Assembly (NCBI GenBank): GCA_965215535.1
Contig: OZ244063.1
Span: 1 to 64,000 of the forward strand
DNA length: 64,000 bases
Reading direction: 5' to 3'
Origin: Bin94 sp965215535
Lineage (GTDB): Bacteria; Gemmatimonadota; Gemmatimonadetes; Longimicrobiales; Gaopeijiaceae
Below are positions 1-9,745 of this stretch, piece by piece. Within the stretch, counting starts at the first letter, position 1, and each line of letters begins with the position of its first letter. The notes beneath the pieces are model-generated. The model ran no database searches. It was not told where the DNA came from and saw only the letters and a list, made by a program, of their open reading frames with translations. Position numbers and translations under genes: made by a program.

Positions 1-161
1 GCCGGGGTGAACGACGCGGGTGGGTGGCGATGGAGCTGGCGGCGAATCTTCCTTGGAGATTGAGATTGGCGCAGTTGCATCTGTCGTCGCATCTTTGATC
101 GGCCTGCGGTCTGCGAGAGCGTGCCGGACCGTGCTGCCCCCGATTCCCAGGAGATGAACCC

Positions 162-863
162 ATGACCCCAGGCCTCCAACTGCCGGCGCCCCGCACGGAA
201 TCGCTCGTGGCCATGCCCCTAAAGCTGGCCGCAGGGCAGCGACCGCGTCCCGGGATTGCCGACGTCGCCCTCATCTCCCTCATGCTCCTGGGGTTTGCTG
301 TGGGTGTGCTGACCATGCCCGATCCCGCCGCCGCCCAGCGCCAGCGCGAATATGCCAGCATCGATTCGCTGCGCCATATCCAGTCGGTCGAGCCGCGCAT
401 GGGGCCTCCCGGCACGGCCGTGGAGATCTATACCGAAAATCTGCCGCCGCAGGCCCGGATCCATGTGGGCGTGGGCGCAATGCGGGCGGGCTTCGAGGCC
501 CTGGCCGAGGGAACGCAACAGATCTGGGGCGAGGTGTCGGCCACGGTGACGGTTCCCGCATATGCAACCAGCGAGCGACCCCTGGTCTTTATCCTCTTCA
601 ATGGGATTTTCAGCCCGATCGGAATCTCGCACCCCTTTCATGTGACTGACGACGAGGGCATGGTGCAACGCACGGGTCGCATGACCGACGAGGGACTGGA
701 GTGCCCGACCATGCGCGACAACGATCAATACATGTACGCGCTGAGCGGCGACCTGGGAGGACTGGACCCGGGCGACGAGGTGACTGTGCGGGGCAGGATT
801 GCGCTCTCGGGGCCCTGCGGCGAGGTGGACACGATTGAGGTGGTGGAGTGGCTGGCGGGGTGA
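162..863 (+). CDS. Hypothetical secreted protein with IPT/TIG-like region
   Basis: The 233-aa product has an N-terminal hydrophobic segment (about residues 34-55) ending in a signal-peptidase-like AAAQ region, so it is probably exported. Residues about 70-160 contain a pattern (VEPRMGPPGTAVEIYTENL) that resembles the start of IPT/TIG immunoglobulin-like folds, followed by a second beta-rich part with two cysteines (ECPTM, GPCGEV). An AGGAG lies 8 bases before the ATG. I recognise no enzyme motif. It stands alone and converges on the prolyl oligopeptidase gene. The first 161 bases of the window hold nothing else I can name. Confidence 0.6.
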   Translation: MTPGLQLPAPRTESLVAMPLKLAAGQRPRPGIADVALISLMLLGFAVGVLTMPDPAAAQRQREYASIDSLRHIQSVEPRMGPPGTAVEIYTENLPPQARIHVGVGAMRAGFEALAEGTQQIWGEVSATVTVPAYATSERPLVFILFNGIFSPIGISHPFHVTDDEGMVQRTGRMTDEGLECPTMRDNDQYMYALSGDLGGLDPGDEVTVRGRIALSGPCGEVDTIEVVEWLAG

Positions 864-930
864 GGGAGGGGGGAGTGCTTCAACATAAGGGAACCCGCTC
901 TGCATTGGATCTCGGTTCCTCTGTCTTTCC

Positions 931-3123
931 TTACTCTTCGACCCCCAACTGTCCCAGCAAAAATGCCAGCTCCATGGCGCTGTTGCGCACGGTGCGGCTG
1001 AAGGTGCGGCCTCCGGCATGTCCGGCGCGCGGATCGTAATCAAGGATGATCGGCAGTCCCGAGCTGGTTGCGGCCTGAAGCCGGGCCGTCATCTTGCGTG
1101 CCTGCAGCGGGGGAACGCGCGTGTCCAGATCGCCCTGGGTGAGCATGACGGCCGGGTAGGCGACGCCGTCCTGTACGTTCTGATAGGGTGAGAAGGTTCG
1201 CAGCACCTCGAACTCTTCCTGTATGGCGGCGTTCCCATATTCGAGCAGCGCCGGCATGTTGTTGTTTTGGACAAATTGATTGAAGCGCACCATGTCGAGA
1301 TCGGGCAGGCCGCAGAAGACGGCGCGGAAGAGGTCGGGACGCCGGGTGAGCGCTGCGCCGACCAGAAGACCGCCATTGCTGACGCCGCGGATGGCGAGAC
1401 GGGCGGGTCGGGTGTAGCCGCTCTCCACCAGCCACTCGGCGGCCGCAACAAAGTCGTCGAAGACATTGGGTTTGTTTTCGAGCATTCCCGCGCGGTGCCA
1501 CTCCTCGCCGAACTCGCCGCCGCCGCGCAGCGTGGCCACGGCATAGATGCCGCCGCGTTCGATCCAGGCTGCCGCGCCTGCATTGAAGCGGGGCAGAGTA
1601 TTGGCATTGAAGCCGCCATAGCCATAGAGAAGAGTGGGCGTGTCGCCATCGGGAACGAGTTCGCGCTTGTGCACAATATGCATCGGTGCGCGCGTGCCGT
1701 CGGCAGATGTGAACCAGACCTGCCTGGTCTCGTAGCCCGATCCGTCGAAGGGAACGGCAGAGGGCAGCCACGGTTCGGTTGCCATCGTCTCCAGATTGAT
1801 TCGCTGAATATGGCCGGGAACGGCAAGCGAGCTCAGGGTGAGGAGGCCCGCGCCTTCGCCCCACCGCCGCAGGGTGGCCACATGGTGGTCGGGAATGGGG
1901 ATTTCGCCTGTGCGGTTGCCCTGCATGTCATAGCGCGCAATGCGGCTGCCTGCATTGTGCAGATAGTCGGCGTAGATCGCGTCGTCGATGACCTGATAGC
2001 CGGTAAGCAGGTCGTCGCCTTCGGCAATGACCTCGCGCCAATTGGCCGGGTCGCGCCGCGCCGGATCGACCGCCATGACGCGATTTCGGGGCGCATCGAC
2101 ATTGGTCAGGAGCCAGAGTTCGCCACGCACCGCACGGGGACTGAAGCGGGCCGGGGCGCCGACAATCAGAGGCTCTACCGTGCCGTCGCCCTGCATATCC
2201 TGAATGTAGAGGTCGGTGCGGGCCCAGCCGTGCTGCACGGAATAGACAAGATAGCGGATCTCGTCGCCACTCGTCGCATTGATCGGCGTTGCACCGATAA
2301 ATTTTTCCGGTCCGTGCCCCGCGCCGAAGAGTTCGCGGTCGTCCGCCAGGTTGGTTCCCAGGGCATGATAGCGAACCCGGGGTCCGACCTCGCGCGATCG
2401 CCACGTGTAGTAGAAGCCCTCGCCACCGGGGTCGAAAAAGGTGGACCCGTAGAGAAAGGTCGGCAGTCGGTCGGGCAGATCCTGGCCGCTCTCCAGGTCG
2501 CGAATGCGGATCTCGACCTCATCGCGGCCACCATCGCGAATCTGATACATCATCAATGTGCCATCCGGCGAGAATCCGCGAATGCCCACACTTGTCGTCC
2601 CATCGGCACGAAGCTCAAGCGGGTCGATCACAACCTCGAAGTCGCCATTCGGGTCGATCGGATCGCGCTCGGGCTCTGCGGGCGCGGCGCGCCGGTAGAT
2701 CGTCGCCACCTCTGCGCCCGGCCTCCGCAGCGTGAAGTATTCGAAGTCTCCCGCGCGGCGCGGAAAGATCGCACCCTGCACATCCATCAATTCGCGCAGC
2801 CGTTCGGTCAGCGCGGCCCGGAGCGGCGTATCGCCGACAACGCGCTCGGCATAGGCATTCTGCTCCTCGATCCAGGCGCGCGTTTCAGGGCTGTCCTGCT
2901 CCTCGAGCCAGCGGTACTCGTCCACAAACTCGACGCCGTGCAGCGTGTCGGTCACTGGCAGGCGCGCACTTGCGGGGGGATTGCTTCCGATTGTGTCGCA
3001 GGCGGCGGACGCAAGCAGAAGAACGGCAGCCGGGAAGGAGCCGCAAACGATCGCTCGGTGCTGCGCCGCTGCGGATGCGCGCTCGGGCCGGGTCGGGGAA
3101 GCGGGGCAGGGAAGATGCGTCAT
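931..3123 (-). CDS. Prolyl oligopeptidase family serine peptidase (S9A)
   Basis: The 730-aa product is a two-domain peptidase: an N-terminal beta-propeller that gates substrate access and a C-terminal alpha/beta hydrolase that cleaves short proline-containing peptides. The nucleophile elbow GVSNGGLLVG carries the catalytic Ser, DTRVPPLQARKM the Asp and AGHAGG the His, the S9A order and spacing; the length is normal. I chose the ATG at 3123 because it leaves a signal sequence with a lipobox-like stop (LLLASAAC); an upstream in-frame ATG at 3222 would put about 33 low-complexity residues in front. Probably a periplasmic or outer-membrane lipoprotein. The 130 bases before it separate it from thrC on the same strand. 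Confidence 0.93.
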   Translation of the reverse strand: MTHLPCPASPTRPERASAAAQHRAIVCGSFPAAVLLLASAACDTIGSNPPASARLPVTDTLHGVEFVDEYRWLEEQDSPETRAWIEEQNAYAERVVGDTPLRAALTERLRELMDVQGAIFPRRAGDFEYFTLRRPGAEVATIYRRAAPAEPERDPIDPNGDFEVVIDPLELRADGTTSVGIRGFSPDGTLMMYQIRDGGRDEVEIRIRDLESGQDLPDRLPTFLYGSTFFDPGGEGFYYTWRSREVGPRVRYHALGTNLADDRELFGAGHGPEKFIGATPINATSGDEIRYLVYSVQHGWARTDLYIQDMQGDGTVEPLIVGAPARFSPRAVRGELWLLTNVDAPRNRVMAVDPARRDPANWREVIAEGDDLLTGYQVIDDAIYADYLHNAGSRIARYDMQGNRTGEIPIPDHHVATLRRWGEGAGLLTLSSLAVPGHIQRINLETMATEPWLPSAVPFDGSGYETRQVWFTSADGTRAPMHIVHKRELVPDGDTPTLLYGYGGFNANTLPRFNAGAAAWIERGGIYAVATLRGGGEFGEEWHRAGMLENKPNVFDDFVAAAEWLVESGYTRPARLAIRGVSNGGLLVGAALTRRPDLFRAVFCGLPDLDMVRFNQFVQNNNMPALLEYGNAAIQEEFEVLRTFSPYQNVQDGVAYPAVMLTQGDLDTRVPPLQARKMTARLQAATSSGLPIILDYDPRAGHAGGRTFSRTVRNSAMELAFLLGQLGVEE

Positions 3124-3253
3124 GGGGCAAGGCGTCCGGGTTGCAGTGCGAAGTGGACCCACATCTGTGCAGCGTACAATATACAGAGGGATTGTGTGTT
3201 GCAATCCACTTCCCCCAACCATTCGTTTGACGATCGAACCGGGATCCCCGCGC

Positions 3254-4639
3254 CTACCCGCCCGGCAATCCCCTCAGCACCTCTGCCAGCGCACTTGCCT
3301 CGGGCGGGATCTCGATGGCGAGCCGCGGCCGCTCCATGAGCTGCGTGATTCCTGGGGGGATGGGAATCCGGGTCCCGATCAGCGGTTCGACAACCTCGGC
3401 AAATTTGGCGGGGTGGGCGGTTGCCAGAACGATTCCCTGCGCCCCGGGCCGCCGCTTCAACGCATCTCTGAGCCCCAGAAGTCCCACAGCCGTATGGGGG
3501 TCGATGGCGATCTGTCGGCGCTCCCAGAGATCCCGGATACAGGCGCGCGTCTCGGCGTCGCTCCAGCGCGATCCGGTCAGAATCCTCTGCAGGTCGGGTG
3601 GGGGCGGCGCCAGGCCGCCGTTGCCGTTGTCGTGGCAGTCGGCGATTGCGAAGAGGTGGGCAATGCGGCGAAAGTTGCTCGGATTGCCAACGTCCATGGC
3701 GCTGGACAGGGTGGCAACCGAAGCCCGCGGATGAAAGCCGCGCCCATTCAGGTAGTCGGGTACGACAGAGTTCTCGTTGGTTGCGGCGACGAAGCGTGCG
3801 AGGGACATTCCGAGCGCGCGACGCGCGATGATGCCGGCCGCGAGATTGCCAAAGTTTCCCGAAGGAACTGAAATCACAATTTCAGCTTTGTCAATTACTT
3901 GCACAAATTCGACAAGAGCGTGAATGTAATAGAATGTCTGTGGAAGAAGGCGCCCGATATTGATTGAGTTGGCAGAGGTGAGGGACAATTTTGCATTGAG
4001 CCCCGGATCGGCAAAGCATTGGCGCACAAGTCGCTGGCAGTCGTCGAAGGCGCCCCGCACCGCCACGGCGGCAATATTGTCGCCCAGGGTGGCGAACTGG
4101 GCCTCCTGGCGCGGACTGACCCGGCCCAGCGGATAGAGCACAACCACCCGAACGCCGGGAACCCGGTGAAAGGCATGTGCAACGGCGCCGCCGGTATCTC
4201 CCGAGGTGGCAACCAGAATGGTTGTGGGCGCATCGGGCGAATGGACGCCCGCAGAGGGGGATTGAAGCCCGAGCGCGGCCATCATGCGGGCCATGAAGCG
4301 CGCGCCGACATCCTTGAAGGCATGCGTGGGGCCATGAAAGAGCTCGAGCATGTGCACGCCGGGCTCGATTTCGCGAAGGGGAATGGGAAAATCGAGCGCA
4401 TCCCGGACAACCTCCCGGATCAGCGCGCCGGGCAGCTCGTCCCCCAGAAGGTGACGCGCCGCAAGGGTGGCCCGTCCGCAGAGATCCAGCCCGGGCAGCG
4501 CAGCGCGGTCCGCGAGCGACATGCGGGAAAGGGAGTCCGGAATGAAGAGCCCTCCATGGGGAGCCTGTCCCTGAAAGAGCGCCTCGCGGAAGGACCAGGT
4601 CCTGTCCCCGGAACCACCGGCGGTGCTGATCAGGCGCAC
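3254..4639 (-). CDS. thrC: Threonine synthase
   Basis: The 461-aa PLP enzyme converts O-phospho-L-homoserine to L-threonine, the last step of threonine synthesis. The PLP lysine sits in GPTHAFKDVGARFMARMM, and ATSGDTGGAVAHAF and SVPSGNFGNLAAG are the phosphate- and cofactor-binding loops of the family. The N-terminus (FREALFQGQAPHGGLFIP) matches the bacterial ThrC type. It begins 10 bases inside the end of thrB, so the two are translationally coupled and make consecutive enzymes of one pathway. Confidence 0.96.
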   Translation of the reverse strand: MRLISTAGGSGDRTWSFREALFQGQAPHGGLFIPDSLSRMSLADRAALPGLDLCGRATLAARHLLGDELPGALIREVVRDALDFPIPLREIEPGVHMLELFHGPTHAFKDVGARFMARMMAALGLQSPSAGVHSPDAPTTILVATSGDTGGAVAHAFHRVPGVRVVVLYPLGRVSPRQEAQFATLGDNIAAVAVRGAFDDCQRLVRQCFADPGLNAKLSLTSANSINIGRLLPQTFYYIHALVEFVQVIDKAEIVISVPSGNFGNLAAGIIARRALGMSLARFVAATNENSVVPDYLNGRGFHPRASVATLSSAMDVGNPSNFRRIAHLFAIADCHDNGNGGLAPPPPDLQRILTGSRWSDAETRACIRDLWERRQIAIDPHTAVGLLGLRDALKRRPGAQGIVLATAHPAKFAEVVEPLIGTRIPIPPGITQLMERPRLAIEIPPEASALAEVLRGLPGG

Positions 4640-5721
4640 GGCGCATCCCCGTCGGTGCCACCCCGGGAGTCGTCTTTAGATGATTCAGTCACCCGCGCCC
4701 CCCTCCCCGGCCGCGAAATCACCACATCGGCCGTCACCCCCGCCTGGACCCTGAATGCCTCGGCCATCGCCCTCCCCGCCGCGCGGGCCGCCTCTTCGCC
4801 CCGGCAGAGCGCAAAGACGCTCGGCCCCGATCCCGAGAGCCCCGCCCCTGCAGCCCCCGCCTGCACGGCTGCCCTCTGCGCCCGCAAAAACCCCGGCACC
4901 AGCGCGGCCCGCACCGGCTCGGCCACCGCATCGTGCAGGGAGCGCGCGATCAGCTCCCAGTCGCCCCGGTACAGCGCCGCCACCATCCCCGCCGCATTCC
5001 CCCACTGGCGCACCCCGGCGGCCAGCGCGATCCGGTTGCCCAGGAGCGCGCGCGCTCTTTCGGTCTCGACTTCCATCTGCGGGTGCACAACGGCAACGAC
5101 CAGCTCGGCGGGCACAGGCAGCGAAACCATGCGGGGCGGAAGCGCAGCCGAAGCGGGTGCAGGGTCGGCGCGGCCGGGCAGCACCAGAACGAAGCCGCCT
5201 CTGAGCGCGGGCGCCACATTGTCGGCATGACGCGCCCCCGAACCATCCTGTTCGCCGCGAATGGCGCACTCGAGCAGCGCACTCTCTTCCAGGGGCTGCC
5301 CCAGGAGTTCGTTCGTGGCGACCGCGCCCGCCACCGCGCTCGCGCCGCTTCCGCCCAGCCCCGACGCCAGGGGGATGCCCTTCTTTAGCTCGATCGCCAG
5401 AGAGATCCTGGCCTGGGCGCGCTCCAGAACGCACGTTGCCGCCACCGCCGCCGCATTGCGCTCGGGATCGCTGGGAATGCGGCCCTGGTCGCCCGAGACC
5501 GCAACCGAGACGACGCCGGGGGTCGTGGCCGCAACGGCGCGCACCACGATCTCGTCGCCGGGAAGTGTGAGCGCGAGCCCGAAGATGTCGAAGCCGGGGC
5601 CGATATTGGAGATCGAAGCCGGGGCGAAGGCGCGAACGCTCGTCCGCATGGGGGCCGGAGAGGGCGCGTTGCCGCTTGCGGCATGCGCAATCCGGGAGCC
5701 GGGGCGGGGGCGGGCCGTCAT
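4630..5721 (-). CDS. thrB: Homoserine kinase
   Basis: GHMP-family kinase that phosphorylates L-homoserine, giving the substrate of the next gene, thrC. ASISNIGPGFDIFGLAL is the N-terminal substrate-binding segment and GIPLASGLGGSGASAVAGA the glycine-rich ATP loop of the family. The start at 5721 gives 363 aa and overlaps the stop of the hydroxylase gene as ATGA; an in-frame ATG at 5649 gives a more typical 339 aa, and neither has a clear Shine-Dalgarno sequence. I prefer 5721 because of the overlap, but the N-terminal 24 residues are low-complexity and uncertain. Confidence 0.94.
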   Translation of the reverse strand: MTARPRPGSRIAHAASGNAPSPAPMRTSVRAFAPASISNIGPGFDIFGLALTLPGDEIVVRAVAATTPGVVSVAVSGDQGRIPSDPERNAAAVAATCVLERAQARISLAIELKKGIPLASGLGGSGASAVAGAVATNELLGQPLEESALLECAIRGEQDGSGARHADNVAPALRGGFVLVLPGRADPAPASAALPPRMVSLPVPAELVVAVVHPQMEVETERARALLGNRIALAAGVRQWGNAAGMVAALYRGDWELIARSLHDAVAEPVRAALVPGFLRAQRAAVQAGAAGAGLSGSGPSVFALCRGEEAARAAGRAMAEAFRVQAGVTADVVISRPGRGARVTESSKDDSRGGTDGDAPCA

Positions 5722-6578
5722 GACCGGGACGGGGGCCGGGTGGAGGCGGTCGCGCTTCCTTCCCCCTCTGCAGGGGTTGAATTCAGGGGATCCGCAGCCT
5801 TGCGAAATGGCATTGCGACCATTCCCTGAAGCGTTGCCCATTCCCGCCGTTTCATCGGTCCCAGCCCCAGATTGAGATTGTGCGGATCGGATACAAGGCG
5901 AAAGCTGCCAAAGATGCGATCCCATATGGAGAAGATACTAGAGAAATTGGAGTCGGTTTCGGGTTGAAACTCGGAGTGGTGAACCCAGTGCATTCGGGGG
6001 GTGACGATCATGCGGCGAAGTCTGCGGTCGATTGTGTCGGGAATGCGCAGATTGCTGTGGTGAAAGAGGATGACCGGAATGAGAATCGCTTCGTAGAGGA
6101 TCAGTTGGGGCACGGTCATGCCGATCAGCGGAAGGATGGCCAGACGCGCAAGCGACGAGAGAACGATCTCGCCGGTGTGAAAGCGCAGGCCGGAGCTGGC
6201 GCTGAGTTCGCGATCGGCGTGGTGAACCGCATGAAAGCGCCAGAGAAGGGGAATTTTGTGATTGAGGCGATGCCAGAGATATTGCCAGAGATCGAAGAGA
6301 ATGAATGACGTCGCAAAGGAAGCGATGCCGCCGACGCCCAACACGTGCAGAAGCCCGAAGGAGTGCGCGCGCGCCCACTCGGTGACGATCAGCGTTGCGC
6401 CGGCGAAGATGAGCGCCACAATGCCGGCATTGACAACGCCAAGGACAAGATTGGCGCTGTCGTGGCGGATGCGTTCGGAGCGGCCCTCAAACATGGGCGC
6501 CAGACCTTCGAGCAGCCAGAGAGCCGCGAGGGCGACGGTGGCGAGGAGGGGCTTGACGGTGAAGAGGGCTTCGAGCAT
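5718..6578 (-). CDS. Sterol desaturase / fatty acid hydroxylase family membrane protein
   Basis: The 286-aa integral membrane protein has about four hydrophobic segments and the di-iron histidine clusters of the fatty acid hydroxylase superfamily: HRLNH, HAVHH, HHS and HWVHHSEF. Members oxidise lipid or sterol chains at the membrane; the substrate cannot be read from sequence. Its TGA overlaps the thrB start by four bases, placing it as first gene of a hydroxylase-thrB-thrC unit. The functional link to threonine synthesis is not obvious and may only be transcriptional. The 285 bases upstream, to the divergent 6863 gene, hold no further convincing gene. Confidence 0.9.
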   Translation of the reverse strand: MLEALFTVKPLLATVALAALWLLEGLAPMFEGRSERIRHDSANLVLGVVNAGIVALIFAGATLIVTEWARAHSFGLLHVLGVGGIASFATSFILFDLWQYLWHRLNHKIPLLWRFHAVHHADRELSASSGLRFHTGEIVLSSLARLAILPLIGMTVPQLILYEAILIPVILFHHSNLRIPDTIDRRLRRMIVTPRMHWVHHSEFQPETDSNFSSIFSIWDRIFGSFRLVSDPHNLNLGLGPMKRREWATLQGMVAMPFRKAADPLNSTPAEGEGSATASTRPPSRS

Positions 6579-6862
6579 GAACGATTCGCTGAGGTGGAGG
6601 CCGGGTCAGGGGAAAATCTATACAAAGCTGTGGGGGATGCGTGGCGATTGCGGTGAGGGCGGCGCCGGAAGAGGGCGGGGGAAGGAGAGCAGGGGTGCGC
6701 TTGACATTGCCCGATGCGCCGCCTCTCTTGGGAAGATTCACCGACTGTTCAGAGGGGGGCTTGCGGCGCGGTGCGGGATCCGGGAATGCCCCGGCCCGGC
6801 CGATGACGGAATCTGCGATGAACCGGGAGCACGCACACTGAACCGCTGCGGGAGGCGCGGCC

Positions 6863-7060
6863 ATGCATGAGCAAAGAGAACGCACGCCCTCTCTATCGAT
6901 TGCACTGATGGCGATCTTTGTGGTCGGGGGAAGTGTGGGGCTGCTCGCCGAATGGCCTCCGGGTCCGGGCAACCTCGACTGGGGCGTCTGGGTGGTGCTG
7001 TACGGCGGCTTTCTCTATGTGATCGGGGCGGTTCTGCTTCATGTGCGCACCGGGCGCTGA
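6863..7060 (+). CDS. Small two-helix membrane protein next to a symporter
   Basis: The 65-aa product has two hydrophobic stretches (about residues 10-28 and 42-60) joined by a short Trp/Pro/Gly loop. A GGGAGG lies 8 bases before the ATG. It ends 90 bases before the Na+/solute symporter gene on the same strand. Small two-helix proteins (for example DUF3311) often accompany solute:sodium symporters, so an accessory subunit is plausible, but I cannot assign the family from sequence alone. Confidence 0.55.
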   Translation: MHEQRERTPSLSIALMAIFVVGGSVGLLAEWPPGPGNLDWGVWVVLYGGFLYVIGAVLLHVRTGR

Positions 7061-7150
7061 ACCCTTCGTGAAGACGCCGCCGGGCGGGGCTCTCTGCGGG
7101 TTGCCGCGGGGTCCGGGGGCGGTCTGCGCCGCAGGGATGGACTGCATGCG

Positions 7151-8616
7151 ATGTCGCTGACGCTCTCCTACACCCTGGTCCTCGTCTGCTACTTTGCCGC
7201 GCTGATGGGGCTGGGTCTGTGGTTCAACCGGCGCAGCCGCTCCAGGCGGCAGTTCTTCCTGGCGCGGGGCGATCTGGGCGCGGCTCCCCTCGGCTTCTCG
7301 TATTCGGCCACGCAGATGAGCGGCAGTTCCTACATGGGTGCGGTCGGCACGGAGCGCGAGCTGGGCTACAACTTTGCGCCGGCGGGCGTATCCTCGGCTG
7401 CTGCGGCCTGGTTCACCTATGTTCTGATCGGAGAGCGGTTGCGGCGGGTTGCGGCCAGGGTTCGCTGCACAACTCTTGTCGATGTCTTTCAGGCGCGCTA
7501 TCCGGGCCGGGCGGTCGCAGCGACGGCCACCGGACTCATGCTGATCGCCTTCATTCCGCTGATTGCGGCGCAGCTCAAGGCGGCAGGCAATCTCTTCGAG
7601 GTGCTGATCGGCATCCCCTATCTGCCGGCGCTCTTCGTCTTTGGCGGAATTGTGATTCTTTATACCGTCATCGGGGGCATGCACGCAGTCGCCTGGACCG
7701 ATCTGATTCAGGGATCGATCATGATTGCCGGTTTCGCGGTGCTGGCGCCGGTGGCGGTGCTGGCGGCGGGCGGATTTTCGGAGATGCACCTCCGCTACGC
7801 CGAGTTCAACCCGGATGGAATCTCCTTTCTGGGGGGAATGCCGGCGGTGTGGGTGGTGTCGTCCTTCCTGGTCTGGGGATTCTTCCAGATCGGCGGGGCG
7901 CCTGCGGCCGTGACCCGCTTCTGATTCCGAAGGACTCCCGAACGCTGCGGCGCGCGCTTGTCTTTTCCATATGCTTTTCATCGTTCATCTTTATCGGATC
8001 GACGCTGATTGCGATTGCTTCGGGGGTGCTTCTGCCGGACCTTGAGCAAACCGACCTGGCGCTGCCCGCGCTTGTACAACTTCTGTTGCATCCACTATTC
8101 GGCGGAATCCTTGTGGCTGCGGTTCTGGGAGCCACAATGTCCACAATCGATTCGGTACTGCTCCTGGCGAGCTCCCTGGTTGTAGAGAATCTTGTTGTGC
8201 AATTTTCAGGGAACGAAGCTTCGCGGGAATCGGGGCTGAGGCTTGCCCGCTGGACAACGCTGGGCCTCGGTGCCCTGGCGATGGGCGTTGCCATCAATCC
8301 GCCCGCCTCAATCTTCTTTATCGTGACCATGTCGTTCAGCCTGATGGCGTCGGCCTTCACCTTTCCTCTCCTGCTCGGCGTGTGGTGGCCCCGGGCGACG
8401 CGCACCGGCGGCCTGGTCGCAATGATCGGCGGGGCAATCGCCTGCATTGTCTGGTACGGACTCGGCTGGCTTGCACACGGCACCCTCGACAACTGGATTC
8501 TGGGGCTGTGGCCCGCACTTGTGGGTCCGGCGACGTCGCTTGTCCTGCTGATTGTGACAAGTCTGTTCACAGAGCCGCCTGCGCGCGAGGTCAGGGATCT
8601 CTTCTTCGCAGAATGA
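7151..8616 (+). pseudogene. Sodium:solute symporter family protein, one frameshift
   Basis: Two overlapping frames together encode a normal-length (about 488 aa) SSS-family cation-coupled transporter. The first frame covers residues 1-257 and includes the conserved GFSYSATQMSGSSYMGAVG segment; it stops at 7922-7924 right after GGAPAAVTRF. The other frame continues at 7921 with LIPKDSRTLRRAL and runs to 8616, including GATMSTIDSVLLLASS. SSS proteins read straight through this point, so one base (a C near 7921) has been lost or missed. There is no slippery heptamer, so programmed frameshifting is unlikely. Either a recent pseudogene or a sequencing indel. Confidence 0.85.
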
Positions 8617-8622
8617 AGGCCT

Positions 8623-9732
8623 TCAGAGCCACGCTCCGCCCCAGGCCAGAAGAGCGCTGAACCCCGCCGCAGCCGCAGCCTGTCTGCCCACCAGCCGCAG
8701 CGCAAAGCGGTGGCCCTGCTCGCGCGCAATCGTCAGACAGGTGACCAGGCAGGGCAGCAATACCCCGGCCAGATAGACGGCCGTCAACAGTTGAAGGGCG
8801 CCGAGGCTTGCGACAACGCCCGGTTCCGCCAGGAGGAGGATGCCGTCCTTGCGCACACTCGCCAGAACCACCGCCAGAGCTGCCTCCGGGGGCAGGCGAA
8901 AGGCGGCCATCGCAGGCTCGACAACGGCCGATGCGGCGTGCAGCGCGCCCAGCCAATCCAGCAGCGAGGCGACGAGCGTGATCAACAGGAAGACCGGCAG
9001 GGCCCGGCGAAGGAACTCCAGCACAACGCCCGCGACCTCGATCCGGATGGTGCGCAGGCGCGGCCAGCTCAGAGAGGCCGGGCCCCTTGCCGCCAGCGCA
9101 CTGTTCGACAGCACATGCAGGCGGGAACGCGCCGCCTTCGGTGCGTTGAGGCGGGCGTAGGCAATTGTGGTGACGCCGAGATAGAGCAGATAGGGCACGA
9201 TCAGCGCGGGCCGTTGCGCTGCCGCGAAGACCGCCAGCGTGGCCCCCAACTGATACGAGCACGCCGAACCGAAGGCAATCGTCGAGACGCATGCGCCGCG
9301 TGAACAGGCCGGCGCCGCGCGCGCGCCGATCACTGCGGGCACATTGCAGCCGAACCCCATGACAACCCGCGCCAGCTCCTGACCCGTCATCCCGAAGGGC
9401 CGCAGCCACGGAGTCATGGCGTCTGTCAGGCGATCAAGCAGACCGCTCGCCCTATACGCACTCATCAGCAGTGCATGGAGCACAACCACCGGCGTCGCCC
9501 ATACCAGCAGCAGCGGCCCCATGGTGACAAAGCCGTAGTCGCCGGCCAGGATCTCTGCAAATGGCTGCGGCCAGTTCGTCAGCAGTCCGGCCAGTCGCTC
9601 GGCCGGAGCGCGCACCCAGGGATCGATGCGCTGGGCAAGACGGCTGGCGGCATCCACCGCGACCCAGGCAGGCGCCAGCAACAGCAGCAGCGCCTGGAGA
9701 GGTCCGAGGACGGCGCGCGCCAGCGGGATCAT
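8623..9732 (-). CDS. FeoB-like Gate-domain permease without GTPase domain
   Basis: The 369-aa polytopic membrane protein carries the FeoB/nucleoside-recognition Gate signature GFGCNVPA (about residue 130) and repeated hydrophobic segments, as in the membrane half of ferrous-iron transporter FeoB. The N-terminal G domain (GxxxxGKS, NxxD) is absent from this gene and its neighbours. I start at 9732, 13 bases after the flavoprotein stop, because the longer reading frame lies inside that gene. Probably moves a divalent or monovalent metal ion; the specificity is inferred from context only. It ends 6 bases from the converging symporter. Confidence 0.8.
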   Translation of the reverse strand: MIPLARAVLGPLQALLLLLAPAWVAVDAASRLAQRIDPWVRAPAERLAGLLTNWPQPFAEILAGDYGFVTMGPLLLVWATPVVVLHALLMSAYRASGLLDRLTDAMTPWLRPFGMTGQELARVVMGFGCNVPAVIGARAAPACSRGACVSTIAFGSACSYQLGATLAVFAAAQRPALIVPYLLYLGVTTIAYARLNAPKAARSRLHVLSNSALAARGPASLSWPRLRTIRIEVAGVVLEFLRRALPVFLLITLVASLLDWLGALHAASAVVEPAMAAFRLPPEAALAVVLASVRKDGILLLAEPGVVASLGALQLLTAVYLAGVLLPCLVTCLTIAREQGHRFALRLVGRQAAAAAGFSALLAWGGAWL

Positions 9733-9745
9733 GCCCGGGGCCCAC

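Noticed and set aside
1267..3339. Long plus-strand ORF opposite the prolyl oligopeptidase
   Set aside because: GC-rich codon positions open the antisense frame; the product has no motifs and the minus-strand gene has a full catalytic triad.
7915..7930. Programmed -1 frameshift in the symporter
   Set aside because: No slippery heptamer or downstream structure is seen; one missing base explains it.
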